From: Pseudomonadota bacterium | Lineage (GTDB): Bacteria; Pseudomonadota; Gammaproteobacteria; Burkholderiales; Rhodocyclaceae | Length of the DNA: 64,000 bases | Assembly (NCBI GenBank): GCA_018262195.1 | Contig: JAGTRS010000001.1 | Location: 124,001 to 188,000 of the forward strand | Reading direction: 5' to 3' | Shown: piece after piece, positions 17,242 through 25,699 of the stretch | Position numbering within the stretch: position 1 is the stretch's first letter | Layout: each line of letters opens with the position of its first letter | Made by a program: the position numbers and the translations under genes | Notes under the pieces: model-generated | What the model saw: the letters and a program-made list of their open reading frames with translations, nothing else | What the model was told of the DNA's origin: nothing | Database searches by the model: none

Positions 17242-18645
17242 TTACAACAGTCGCTGCAGCAGACTGGCGCCCCACTCCTGAAGGCGTAGCAGCAGTGATC
17301 GACGCTCCCAGCTTTCCAGCCTGATCGACTCCGAGGCGGCCAGGTCTCGGGCAATCATGGCCGACATTTGCCGGGCAAAATCACGACCGAGGACCACAGC
17401 GTTAACCTCGTCGTTATCGAGGAAGCTGCGCCAGTCGAGGTTGGTCGAGCCAACACATGACCAGACCCCGTCGATCAGCGCAGTCTTGGAGTGAAGCAGC
17501 GCCCCGCCCCGCTCATGGATCTTGACGCCTGCTTTCAACAGACCCGAATAGTGCGAGCGGCCAGCATGAAAGACAATTTTCGAGTCGGACTGGCTGGGCA
17601 GGATCAGATTGACATCGACCCCCCGCCCGGCTGCATCGCCGAGCACCTTGAGCAACTGGGGATCGGGAACGAAATAGGCGTTGGTCAGGTGAATCTCTCG
17701 TTCGGCATTGCCGATGGCCGAGATCAGCGTCAGGTAAATCAGGCTGTAGGGATCGTCCGGCGTACTGCCGATGGCACGTACGATGTCATTGCCCTGCGCC
17801 TTGAGTTCCGGAAAATATTTTCTATCGGTGAGCGGCTTGCCGTGTTGCTTGGCCCAGGTTTCGATGAACAGTTTCTGCAATTCACCGACAACCGGCCCTT
17901 CGATCTGCAAATCGGTATCGCGCCAGTCAATCGGCCTTCCGGCCGTCTTCTTGGCCTGCCGTGAGCCCGGGCTCGACGAGTAAACATTGCTGATATTGAT
18001 GCCACCAACGAAGGCGATCCGCCCATCGACGATCAGCAGCTTCCGGTGATCCCGGTTGTTGAACAGCCATTGCCCCTTGGCAGCGAGCGGGTTGATCGGG
18101 TTGAACTCAAGGACATTGATGCCACCTTGCCGCAGACGATCGAAATACGCGGCCGGGGTATTCATGCCACCGAAGCTGTCATAGATCACATTGACCTGCA
18201 CGCCTCGCTGCTGCTGGAGCAGCAACAAGTCTGCAAACTGGCGCCCGATTTCATCGTCTTCGATGATGTAGGACTCCAGATTGATGTGGTCACGGGCGCT
18301 GCCAATGGCGGCAAACATGGCAGCGTAAGTCGCTGCGCCGTCTTGCAGCAAAACGACCTTGTTGCCGACAATCAGCGGACTGCCGACGATGGCTTGTTCC
18401 AGCGCGATCTGTTTGTCGAGAATATCGATATCGCCGGACTTGCTTTTCAGGCTGGCAACGATGGCGGCGCTTTGCTGGGTCGAGATCGCCCCGCGTGCAT
18501 TTTCGAAACGGGCGGCCTGCGCGGAATGCCGGGCGATGATGGCCTCGGTATCCGGCAGCGCCGCGCAACCAGCGGTAATACACAGCAAAAGCGCGGAGGT
18601 CAGCGCCAGCCTGAAGCTCAAAGGAACAAATCCCCGCTTCAACAT
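17242..18645 (-). CDS. Phospholipase D/cardiolipin synthase-like lipoprotein
   Basis: 467 residues. The N-terminus has a hydrophobic signal ending in ITAGC, a likely lipobox. Two HKD motifs of the phospholipase D superfamily are complete: HRKLLIVDGRIAFVGG and HSKTALIDGVWSCVGSTNLD. Such proteins make cardiolipin from phosphatidylglycerol, or cleave phosphodiesters. Unlike ClsA it has no pair of N-terminal membrane helices; the lipobox suggests a periplasmic, membrane-tethered enzyme. The start at ATG 18645 lacks a clear ribosome site. Confidence 0.85.
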   Translation of the reverse strand: MLKRGFVPLSFRLALTSALLLCITAGCAALPDTEAIIARHSAQAARFENARGAISTQQSAAIVASLKSKSGDIDILDKQIALEQAIVGSPLIVGNKVVLLQDGAATYAAMFAAIGSARDHINLESYIIEDDEIGRQFADLLLLQQQRGVQVNVIYDSFGGMNTPAAYFDRLRQGGINVLEFNPINPLAAKGQWLFNNRDHRKLLIVDGRIAFVGGINISNVYSSSPGSRQAKKTAGRPIDWRDTDLQIEGPVVGELQKLFIETWAKQHGKPLTDRKYFPELKAQGNDIVRAIGSTPDDPYSLIYLTLISAIGNAEREIHLTNAYFVPDPQLLKVLGDAAGRGVDVNLILPSQSDSKIVFHAGRSHYSGLLKAGVKIHERGGALLHSKTALIDGVWSCVGSTNLDWRSFLDNDEVNAVVLGRDFARQMSAMIARDLAASESIRLESWERRSLLLRLQEWGASLLQRLL

Positions 18646-18721
18646 GGCGCCGACTGCCGGGCTGGACAGCAATTACTTGTTTGCTTCATCGCTGCCTGTC
18701 CCGGACTTGACCAGCGGTGAC

Positions 18722-19027
18722 TTAACGCGCCTGGGTGGGCGGCGGAACGACAATAACCGTTTCGCTGCTCGTTTTTCCTGGCTCGCCGGTCGCCCCTTTG
18801 GCACCGGTTCCACCACTGGAACCTGTAGCGCCGGTATCACCCGTTGATCCGGTCGCCCCCGTCTGACCGGTCATGCCACTCGAACCGGTTGCTCCAGTTG
18901 GGCCGGCCGGACCAGGAACAGGAGTGGGCACAGTGACCACGGCCGGAGTCACGACGGTGGGTTTTTTATCACAGGCGCTTAACGCAAAGGCAGCAAATAC
19001 TGCGGCAACGATAATTGAATATTTCAT
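18722..19027 (-). CDS. Collagen-like lipoprotein 2
   Basis: 101 residues. Signal peptide with lipobox LSAC, a Val/Thr/Pro-rich spacer ([20 protein letters not shown]), 16 Gly-X-Y triplets (many GAT, GSS, GST), then the tail [11 protein letters not shown], nearly identical to the tail of the lipoprotein at 12737. AGGAGGAATTTCC precedes the ATG and a dyad lies 98 bp upstream. Likely envelope-anchored; partner of its paralogue. Confidence 0.85.
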   Translation of the reverse strand: MKYSIIVAAVFAAFALSACDKKPTVVTPAVVTVPTPVPGPAGPTGATGSSGMTGQTGATGSTGDTGATGSSGGTGAKGATGEPGKTSSETVIVVPPPTQAR

Positions 19028-19125
19028 GGAAATTCCTCCTGGCTGTTGAATGTGAGCCCATACGCTTGGCAGCCATGCAAGCACCGGGAGTTACCGGATC
19101 AAAGTACGCCGATGCCCTTGCCTGC

Positions 19126-19145
19126 TCCGTTCGCTGGCACACAAA
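19126..19145. promoter_or_regulatory. 20-bp dyad operator copy
   Basis: TCCGTTCGCTGGCACACAAA, 98 bp upstream of collagen-like lipoprotein 2; three mismatches. Confidence 0.5.
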
Positions 19146-19158
19146 GAAGCCAGAAAAT

Positions 19159-20859
19159 TCACTCGAAACGGTAATCGGCTGCGGCATAGAGTTTCCAGCC
19201 GCCATCGCCGCTCAGCTCCAGCACCTGCGGGTGGTATTTCAGGATTGAGGGCCGATGCCCGACGCTGACCAGGGTCGTGTTCGTTGCAGCCAACACCCGA
19301 TACAGGCTTTCCTCGTTGGCAATATCAAGGGCGCTGGTCGCCTCATCGAGGATGGCATAGCGCGGCTCGATCAACAGGACGCGGGCGAACGCGACACGTT
19401 GCTGTTCGCCGACTGACAGCACCTTGCCCCAGTCCAGTTCGGCATCCAGGCCATCGAAATTAGAGGCAATGTCCGGCAGATTGACCTGCTTCAGGACATT
19501 CAGCAGCTCCTCATCGGTCAAACCCTTCTCGACATTCGGGTAAAGCAGCTGGTTGCGCAAGCTCCCTTGAACCATGTAAGGCCGCTGCGGCAGGAAGAGC
19601 ATTTCCCGGCTGTCCGGCCCGATGATGCGACCGCTACCCGAGTGCCACAATCCGGCAATGGCCCGCAACAAGGAACTCTTGCCGCAACCACTGGGGCCGA
19701 CAATCAGCAAGCCTTGCCCCGGAGGAATGCTCAGCGACAGGTTCTTGAGCAGGGTTCGCTCTCGATTCGGCGTACGTAACGTCAGTTTTTCAATCGCAAG
19801 ATCAGGACCGGGCATGAACTGGATCACGCGGGCATCGGCCGTCGATATTCCGCCGCTTTCGACAAGAAACTTCCGGAAGGTATCAAGACGCCGGATCCCG
19901 GCGGCAAACTTGCTCAGGTTATCGAAGTTGTCGACGATCACCGCCAGCGCGCTGAGGATGGCGGCGAAGGCCCCCGCCGCCTGAACTGCCCGGCCGACTT
20001 CAAGCTCACCGGAGATTACCCGCTCGGCAATGATGGCGCTGGGCAGAACGACCGTCAGGAAGCTGTAGGCAAACTGGAACAGGTTCAGATTCAGCTGCAT
20101 CCGGATCAGCTTGCTGAGATTCTGGAAGATTTCGTTGAAGTAGCCAGCGACCAATGAGGATTCGCGCGCCTCGCCGCGATAGAAGGCAATGGCTTCGGCA
20201 TTCTCGCGAATGCGCACCAGGCTGAAGCGGAAGTTGGCTTCGCGTTTGAGCTGATAGAAGTTCAGCCCGATCAGTATCTTGCCGAAGACCAGTAGCGTCA
20301 CCGCCGTGCCCGCGATGGCGTAGATGATCAGGAAAATAACCAGCTCTTTCGAAATGGACCAGAGCACGCCAGAAAAGGCCACTAACTGAAGCAGCGCCCC
20401 GAACAGAATCATCAGAAACTGCAGGGAGCGCTGCGTGAAGGTATTGATGTCCTCGGCAATCCGCTGATCCGGATTGTCGATGTCGGCACTGGCGTTCAGT
20501 TCGTAGTAGGCTCGATGGCTGAAATAGTCGCCGAGGAAATCCCGCGTCAGCCAGCGCCGCCAATGCAGCGCGAGCCGGTCCCGAACGTAGTAATAAAAAC
20601 CGAATACCGGCACACCGACGACCAGAATGCCAAGGCTTATCTGGATGGAAAACCAGAACCGGTCGATATCCTTCGCCGCCAGTGCCGAGGTGAATTCGCC
20701 GGTCTGCTCGTTGAACAGCACAGCAAAGGCGGTCTGCCCGAGCAGCAGCAGAACCAGCAGGAACAGCAGTCGCCTGGCTTGCCACTTCTCCTCGCCAAAC
20801 CAGTATGGTGCCGCGATTTTGCGAAAGCGCAGCCAGAGATGGCGATCAAAGCTGATCAT
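19159..20859 (-). CDS. ABC transporter, fused permease and ATPase (YddA/SbmA-like)
   Basis: 566 residues. The permease half (1-320) has about six helices and the SbmA/BacA-type fold signature RWRRWLTRDFLGDYFSHRAYYELN. The ATPase half has Walker A GPSGCGKSSL, signature LSVGEQQRVAFARVLL and Walker B AILDEATSALD. Family members export or import peptides, fatty acyl or vitamin-like molecules; substrate unknown. The ATG has no obvious ribosome site and lies just past the hairpin at 20867-20884. Confidence 0.88.
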   Translation of the reverse strand: MISFDRHLWLRFRKIAAPYWFGEEKWQARRLLFLLVLLLLGQTAFAVLFNEQTGEFTSALAAKDIDRFWFSIQISLGILVVGVPVFGFYYYVRDRLALHWRRWLTRDFLGDYFSHRAYYELNASADIDNPDQRIAEDINTFTQRSLQFLMILFGALLQLVAFSGVLWSISKELVIFLIIYAIAGTAVTLLVFGKILIGLNFYQLKREANFRFSLVRIRENAEAIAFYRGEARESSLVAGYFNEIFQNLSKLIRMQLNLNLFQFAYSFLTVVLPSAIIAERVISGELEVGRAVQAAGAFAAILSALAVIVDNFDNLSKFAAGIRRLDTFRKFLVESGGISTADARVIQFMPGPDLAIEKLTLRTPNRERTLLKNLSLSIPPGQGLLIVGPSGCGKSSLLRAIAGLWHSGSGRIIGPDSREMLFLPQRPYMVQGSLRNQLLYPNVEKGLTDEELLNVLKQVNLPDIASNFDGLDAELDWGKVLSVGEQQRVAFARVLLIEPRYAILDEATSALDIANEESLYRVLAATNTTLVSVGHRPSILKYHPQVLELSGDGGWKLYAAADYRFE

Positions 20860-20866
20860 GCGATGG

Positions 20867-20888
20867 AAGGGCGCTTTCGCCCTTTTTC
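20867..20888 (+). terminator. Hairpin with T-run on plus strand
   Basis: AAGGGCG and CGCCCTT pair around a 4-base loop and are followed by TTT on the plus strand. No plus-strand gene ends here, so its function may instead be in the minus-strand transcript, where it sits at the start of the ABC gene. Confidence 0.4.
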
Positions 20889-20934
20889 GGCCAATGACAA
20901 ATTCGCCGACAGGCAGGCTGAAGTGCAGGAATCC

Positions 20935-21408
20935 TTATTCGCCTTTGGCGACAAAACGCACTTTTGTCGCAGGCCCGGAAGCTGCCACCTGAATGTGCCG
21001 GGTTTGCCACCGTCCGTCGATTTGAACGGCTATCTGATAGCGACCGGCCGGCAGTTTCAGGTAAAGCAGAGGCCCCTCTGTCGCGCCGGAAACCTTGATT
21101 TGTCCATTACGGCGGCTGACGGTAAAGGGAACCCCGGCCAGGTAATTGCCAAGGACTCCGGTCATCATCACGTGAACGTTATAAGCCGACGCCACCTTGT
21201 GCATTTCCGTCATGGCTTCGTCGCCGACGCCACCACTGATCCACAAAATTTCGGCCTGAGGACTGCTGGCGACATTGCTTTTCGCCGCATCGTCGACTTC
21301 AAGGGCCTGCGCTGGCAAGCATTGCAGGGCAAGGACCATGGCCATACAGCCAAGTCGGCCGAAGCCCGTTTTTGCCTTGCAACGAGATACTGGTGCGAGA
21401 TTGTTCAT
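20935..21408 (-). CDS. Secreted hypothetical protein
   Basis: 157 residues with an N-terminal signal-like segment (MAMVLALQCLPAQALE). The rest has beta-rich segments such as AGRYQIAVQIDGRWQTRHIQV, similar in style to carboxypeptidase-regulatory-like or DUF4198-type beta domains, but no firm family. ATG 21408 follows GAGGACAGCC; a GTG at 21420 would overlap the preceding stop by four bases. In an apparent operon with the gene at 21417. Confidence 0.6.
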   Translation of the reverse strand: MNNLAPVSRCKAKTGFGRLGCMAMVLALQCLPAQALEVDDAAKSNVASSPQAEILWISGGVGDEAMTEMHKVASAYNVHVMMTGVLGNYLAGVPFTVSRRNGQIKVSGATEGPLLYLKLPAGRYQIAVQIDGRWQTRHIQVAASGPATKVRFVAKGE

Positions 21409-21416
21409 GGCTGTCC

Positions 21417-21860
21417 TCACCGATGTTGACTACGGTCGTTACCACCCCGTTGGTGGTCATCCCTGTCGTATCCGCGACGATCATCGCGCCGTCCGTCATG
21501 ACGCTGATCCTGACGGAAATGGTTGCGCTCCCGGTAACGCGGAACGTACTCGTTGTTGTACCAGCCATCGCGAACGAAATAGACCCGTTCGTCACAGGCG
21601 TTATAGGCAGCGCAATGGCGGCGCCAGTTTCTGGCGTGTCCGGGCGGCACATGCATATAGACCGGCGGACGGCCCTCCGGCCCGCGCCGGATCATTCTTG
21701 GCTGCTGATAGAGCAGTTGGGGCTGCGGATAATCCCCGATATCGAGGCGACCATAAAAGCCGGGCTGACCAACACTGACCGAAACACCCACATCGGCGGC
21801 GCGCGCGGGTACCGCCGTACTACCAAGCAATAATGCAAACAGAAACAAGTGAATGTTCAC
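21417..21860 (-). CDS. Secreted Arg/His-rich envelope protein
   Basis: 147 residues, GTG start with AAGGAG upstream. Signal peptide (residues 1-21) cleaved after ARA, then VGVSVSVGQPGFYGRLDIGDYPQPQLLYQQP and PVYMHVPPGHARNWRRHC, a pattern I recognise from small uncharacterised betaproteobacterial periplasmic proteins. The last 40 residues are Arg/Asp/His rich and probably disordered or metal binding. Function unknown. Confidence 0.7.
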   Translation of the reverse strand: MNIHLFLFALLLGSTAVPARAADVGVSVSVGQPGFYGRLDIGDYPQPQLLYQQPRMIRRGPEGRPPVYMHVPPGHARNWRRHCAAYNACDERVYFVRDGWYNNEYVPRYRERNHFRQDQRHDGRRDDRRGYDRDDHQRGGNDRSQHR

Positions 21861-21888
21861 GGTGAAGCTCCTTTGTCCGTTGCCTAGC

Positions 21889-22086
21889 CTATTTCTTGTC
21901 GCCCTGAGCGGTATCCTGGATCTTGTTGCCGGCTTTTTCGATCTGCTGACCGACCTTTTCAGTGGCCTGATCGACTTGCTTCCCTGCCTGTTCGACCGGC
22001 CCTTCCTTTTTCTGGCAGCCGCTCAATGCGACGAACAGGGCAGCCATCATCACGGCGGCGCTGAGTGTTTTTCCTGATTTGATCAT
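21889..22086 (-). CDS. Small lipoprotein with amphipathic helix
   Basis: 65 residues: signal ending in the lipobox LSGC (Cys about residue 23), then one long charged helix (EQAGKQVDQATEKVGQQIEK) with heptad-like spacing. Likely outer-membrane anchored. AAGGAGAAGCAA precedes the ATG. It resembles other short stress lipoproteins in the region; function unknown. Confidence 0.75.
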   Translation of the reverse strand: MIKSGKTLSAAVMMAALFVALSGCQKKEGPVEQAGKQVDQATEKVGQQIEKAGNKIQDTAQGDKK

Positions 22087-22162
22087 TTGCTTCTCCTTAA
22101 GCCTGAAATTAACGGATGGCCCAACCATGCCGGCCGGGCACATCGCGTTTGGTCAGCAGCTC

Positions 22163-22378
22163 TTACTTGGCAACTTCGTGACCGATGACGCCGCCAACGA
22201 CAGCGCCACCCACCGTTCCTGCAGCACTGCCGCCGGTCAGGACGGCACCGCCGATAGCGCCGGCACCGGCACCGATGGCGGTGCTCTGCCCTTGCGACGA
22301 CATGCCGGAACAGGCGCCCAGACCAAGCAGGGCGACCACGACAACAGCATTGAACGAGATTCTCTGCATCGTTTTCAT
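22163..22378 (-). CDS. Glycine-zipper lipoprotein (OsmB-like)
   Basis: 71 residues. Lipobox GLGAC near residue 23, then a glycine-zipper core GAGAGAIGGAVLTGGSAAGT followed by GGAVVGGVIGHE, as in OsmB and other 2TM glycine-zipper proteins. Expected in the outer membrane and linked to osmotic or envelope stress in relatives. AAGGAG lies upstream of the ATG. Confidence 0.85.
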   Translation of the reverse strand: MKTMQRISFNAVVVVALLGLGACSGMSSQGQSTAIGAGAGAIGGAVLTGGSAAGTVGGAVVGGVIGHEVAK

Positions 22379-22406
22379 GGGATCAACTCCTTATGAAACA
22401 GCGTGT

Positions 22407-22428
22407 CTGACGCCTGAATTGGCGTCAG
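22407..22428. repeat. 8-bp stem hairpin between lipoprotein genes
   Basis: CTGACGCC and GGCGTCAG around a 6-base loop, directly after the stop of the gene at 22432; it lacks a T-run on the minus strand, so it is at best a weak terminator or processing site. Confidence 0.45.
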
Positions 22429-22431
22429 TAA

Positions 22432-23043
22432 TTACTTGTTGAAACGGGCCTTAGCCTGACTCAGGCAGGAATCCTTGGCGGTACCCGAGTAGGTGTCGCA
22501 CTTTTCCTTGGCAACTGAGTAGTTGGCATCGCTCTTGTCTTCAGCTGCATCCTTGCGGGCATCAAGCCCCTTCTTGCTGGCATCGCCACGCGCATCTGCA
22601 GTCTTTTCGGCGGCCTTGCTGTTGGCTTCAGAGGTCTTCATCTGGGCCTTGGCATCAGCCTTGGCCGTGGTTTCTGCTGCCTTGGCTTCCTTGACGCAGA
22701 CATCCTTGGCATTGCCGGCCATGTCATCACATTTTTCAATTGCGACTTCGTATGTAGCTTCGGCCTTGGCGACGCGAGCTTCATAGCCATGTTTCTGGGT
22801 CGGCTCATAGGCGGCCTTCAGTTCAGCTTCGGCAACCTTTTCCTTGCCCTTGGCTTCAACCGCGCAGACATCCTTGGCGTTTCCTGACAGCGAAGCGCAG
22901 GTGCCCTTGGCGGTCTTGTACTCGGCAGAAATCTTGTCCTTGGCTGCCTTGTAATCGGTTTTTGACATGCCTTCGGCCATGACGCCGGTGCTGAAAGCCA
23001 GAGCGACACTGAGTGCCAATACGTTGATGTTGAGCTTGTTCAT
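22432..23043 (-). CDS. Secreted Lys/Ala-rich protein with three Cys repeats
   Basis: 203 residues with a signal peptide (cleavage after VMA). The mature part is helical and Lys/Ala/Glu rich. Three copies of a Cys-pair motif occur: CASLSGNAKDVC, CDDMAGNAKDVC and CDTYSGTAKDSC, each followed by an Ala/Lys helix. The pairs look like disulfide hairpins in the periplasm. GAGGAAAAAC precedes the ATG; a dyad is 151 bp upstream. Sometimes annotated TolA-like; no real function known. Confidence 0.75.
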   Translation of the reverse strand: MNKLNINVLALSVALAFSTGVMAEGMSKTDYKAAKDKISAEYKTAKGTCASLSGNAKDVCAVEAKGKEKVAEAELKAAYEPTQKHGYEARVAKAEATYEVAIEKCDDMAGNAKDVCVKEAKAAETTAKADAKAQMKTSEANSKAAEKTADARGDASKKGLDARKDAAEDKSDANYSVAKEKCDTYSGTAKDSCLSQAKARFNK

Positions 23044-23194
23044 GTTTTTCCTCGATGGGTTGATTCGTTTTGCCGCGGCAGGTGCTGCCGCTTTCTTCAC
23101 CGGAATCGCACCACGTTTCTGCGGCGGCGATTCCCTGCAGCAGAGGCTGCAATTGGCTCGGATGAACCCAGCTTATGAACTTGCTGGCAAGCAA

Positions 23195-23214
23195 TCTGTC
23201 CGTTGGCGCACATA
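23195..23214. promoter_or_regulatory. 20-bp dyad operator copy
   Basis: TCTGTCCGTTGGCGCACATA, two mismatches, 151 bp upstream of the Cys-repeat protein gene. Confidence 0.6.
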
Positions 23215-23247
23215 AGAGAAAATGCTTTACCCGCAGTGCCGGCAGTT

Positions 23248-23955
23248 TTAAGCGCTGACTCCGAACAAGGCACCAATGCCGGCGGTAGTGGCCATTGCCA
23301 GCGCCCCCCACAGGGTCACCCGGAGGGTTGCCATCAGCACGGGCGCACCACCAACGGCGGCGGACAAGGCACCGAGAACGGCAAGAAACAGCAAGGCACT
23401 GGCCGCTACCGCCCAAGCGAGCCAGGTCATCGGCGCCAGCAGCACCACCAGCAGTGGCAAGGCAGCCCCCACCGAAAACGTCGCCGCCGACGTCAGCGCC
23501 GCCTGCAGCGGTCGGGCTGCCGAGGTATCGGTAATACCCAGCTCGTCACGGGCATGAGCACCCAGCGCATCGTGCGCCGTCAATTGCGTGGCCACCACGG
23601 CAGCAAGTGCCGGATCGAGGCCGCGCTTGACGTAAATGGCCGCCATCTCCGCATGTTCATGCGCAGGATCGCTCGCCAGCTCCTCTTCTTCACGCGCCAG
23701 ATCGGCGCGTTCGGTATCGGACTGGGAGCTGACCGAGACATATTCACCAGCAGCCATCGAGGAAGCACCGGCCGCCAATCCGGCGACGCCGGCAATCAGG
23801 ATCGCTTTGGCATCCGCGCCGGCCGCCGCGACACCAAGGAGCAGACTGGCCGTGGACACAATGCCATCGTTGGCGCCAAGCACTGCCGCCCGAAGCCAGC
23901 CGATCCTTGTCGTCCGGTGCATTTCAGGATGCCTGCTCGGCGATCCGGCGCGCAT
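23248..23955 (-). CDS. VIT/CCC1-family iron or manganese transporter
   Basis: 235 residues, five hydrophobic helices. Signature GANDGIVSTASLLLGVAAAGA near the N-terminus and MAAGEYVSVSSQSDTERADL with the conserved acidic cytoplasmic segment EREEEELASDP-like are present. Family members move Fe2+ or Mn2+ out of the cytosol. AAAGGACTTGAA precedes the ATG. Only 11 bp separate it from pldA, so it is in that operon, under the 25065 dyad. Confidence 0.88.
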   Translation of the reverse strand: MRAGSPSRHPEMHRTTRIGWLRAAVLGANDGIVSTASLLLGVAAAGADAKAILIAGVAGLAAGASSMAAGEYVSVSSQSDTERADLAREEEELASDPAHEHAEMAAIYVKRGLDPALAAVVATQLTAHDALGAHARDELGITDTSAARPLQAALTSAATFSVGAALPLLVVLLAPMTWLAWAVAASALLFLAVLGALSAAVGGAPVLMATLRVTLWGALAMATTAGIGALFGVSA

Positions 23956-23966
23956 TTCAAGTCCTT

Positions 23967-24998
23967 TCAGAACTGAAACAGCGTCAGGCCCAGCCCCAGG
24001 CTGGTCTGCCGCTGGTTGTAATCAAGCAGGGTCTCGCCATAGCCGTGGAACAATTGCGCATACCAGCGCAGCCCGGCCGGTTGATCGGAAAATACCGGGT
24101 AGGTCCAGTCAAGCTGAACCGAGCCTCGGCTGGCCGACTTGAGATTGGTGCGCAAGGTCAGGGCGAGCGTAGAAGTGCCTGGCGTCCAGGCCATGTTGAC
24201 CTCACCGCGCCCGATGTAGTCCGCAAGATCCGGGTTGTCATCCTTGCCCTGCACCCGGATTCGTTGATTGCCGCGTATCTGAAGGCTGAAGTCTCCATGT
24301 TCGAAACCGGCGCCCAGGGTGATCCGGTTCCAGCTGCGGGAAAGCGGATCGGTTTGCCCGTTCGACTGATGGGCAAAGCCCAGCTGAAGCATGCGCAGGT
24401 TCCAGCCCAGGGGCAGCTTCCCGAACGTCTCGGGAACCGGCACGACATAGATCAGTTCCGGCTGATAGTCGGTGCTGCGGAAGGGCGCGGAATCGGCTGA
24501 GTCCCACACTTGCCAAAGCGAGCGCTGGGTGTAGGCAGCCCACAGGTCGGCGCCCGGCAAGAAAAGGTCTTCGACAACCTTGGCCCGTAAGGAAATTTGT
24601 AATTTGGCCTCGATGCTGCGGTAGTCGTTATTGGCTGCACCTGCCTGCTGCGTCGGACTATGCGGCGCCCGGTTAATGTTCGTGGTGTAGCGAAAAGGCA
24701 GAAGGAAGTTGGGCAGATAGGTTCGAACGACAAAGGTATTGCGCTTGTCGGTTGGCCCCAGCTCCCAGGTTTTCGACATCACCGACGATTCGCGCCGGCT
24801 GTCGCTGGTGGCCACCTGGGCATCGACCTGAGCATCGCTGACCACCTCGCTTCCGGCTTTCAATCGCTTGTAGGCATTGTCGTAGCAGGCCAGTCGCAGG
24901 CGGTCATCCGCTTCACCTGCACATCCCACCAGTGGCTCCGCTGACATGACAAAGCCTGGCAACGAGGCCAGTACAACCACAACCATCTTCTTGTTCAT
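23967..24998 (-). CDS. pldA: Outer-membrane phospholipase A
   Basis: 343 residues with signal peptide (about 1-20). Hydrolyses misplaced phospholipids in the outer leaflet of the outer membrane. Catalytic residues are intact with the spacing of E. coli OMPLA: His210, Ser212 (AHQSNGQ) and Asn224 (SRSWNR). The final residue is Phe, as in beta-barrels. Before the barrel sits a short Cys-containing segment (GCAGEADDRLRLACYDNAY). ATG 24998 has GAGGACGT upstream. Dyad 66 bp upstream. Confidence 0.92.
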   Translation of the reverse strand: MNKKMVVVVLASLPGFVMSAEPLVGCAGEADDRLRLACYDNAYKRLKAGSEVVSDAQVDAQVATSDSRRESSVMSKTWELGPTDKRNTFVVRTYLPNFLLPFRYTTNINRAPHSPTQQAGAANNDYRSIEAKLQISLRAKVVEDLFLPGADLWAAYTQRSLWQVWDSADSAPFRSTDYQPELIYVVPVPETFGKLPLGWNLRMLQLGFAHQSNGQTDPLSRSWNRITLGAGFEHGDFSLQIRGNQRIRVQGKDDNPDLADYIGRGEVNMAWTPGTSTLALTLRTNLKSASRGSVQLDWTYPVFSDQPAGLRWYAQLFHGYGETLLDYNQRQTSLGLGLTLFQF

Positions 24999-25064
24999 AC
25001 GTCCTCGATGCCTCACCTGCCATTTCGGCAGTTGGCACCAAGGCTACTCTCGCCCGGCCCAGCG

Positions 25065-25084
25065 TCTGTTCGCCAGCGCACATA
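25065..25084. promoter_or_regulatory. 20-bp dyad operator copy, best symmetric
   Basis: TCTGTTCGCCAGCGCACATA differs from consensus at one position and is almost fully symmetric. It lies 66 bp upstream of pldA. Confidence 0.7.
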
Positions 25085-25195
25085 GCAGGGCAAAATGAAT
25101 CGGCCAAATTGAAACCGCAACTTGACCAAGAGCGAACCAGCACTGCAAATCAAGGCAGGTAATCTGTCACCGCGAGCTAAATGTTCGGCTTTATC

Positions 25196-25223
25196 TTGCC
25201 AAGACGAATTTCACTGTTAAAAT
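25196..25223 (+). promoter_or_regulatory. Sigma-70-type promoter upstream of tRNA-Thr
   Basis: TTGCCA (25196-25201), 16-bp spacer, TAAAAT (25218-25223), then a GC-rich discriminator GCGCCCC as in stringently controlled stable-RNA promoters. The tRNA starts about 165 bp after the expected start site, which is long. The 395-bp stretch 24999-25393 otherwise holds only the dyad at 25065. Confidence 0.5.
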
Positions 25224-25393
25224 GCGCCCCGCCTCGCGCTGTGACAACCACTCGCAGCATTGGTCTCTAGTTCAGAAACCCGAGCGCAATGTATCTGACA
25301 GTATTTTGACGGTAGCAAGTAGTTCGAACCGGAAAAAGCAGCGTAACCGTGATCTGTATAGCGTTTACTTTGACTCGTCAGGAGCACCAGGTT

Positions 25394-25468
<75 letters not shown>

Positions 25469-25501
25469 CGCTTTTTTGCCGCAACGCGGCGCCGAGTCTG
25501 C

Positions 25502-25699
25502 TTATTTGACCGGCTGTAGCCCGCTCTGCTTGAGCGCGGCAAGAAACTCAGCGAAATTCGCTTCCCGAACTGAAATTGCACTCAAGGTGTCACGCAGGTT
25601 GAATACGCCGAGGTCGCCTTCACCTGCCTGGCCATATCCCTTGCCGTTGGCGGATCCGCCAGCTTGCGAGTGGGACGACTTGGAAGTTGAAACTGACAT
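25502..25699 (-). CDS. 65-residue hypothetical protein
   Basis: Starts MSVSTSKSSHSQAGGSANGK, Gly/Ser-rich, then a helical C-terminus with LRDTLSAISVREANFAEFLA. AGGAG lies about 11 bases before the ATG. No family recognised; convergent with the tRNA. Confidence 0.5.
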   Translation of the reverse strand: MSVSTSKSSHSQAGGSANGKGYGQAGEGDLGVFNLRDTLSAISVREANFAEFLAALKQSGLQPVK

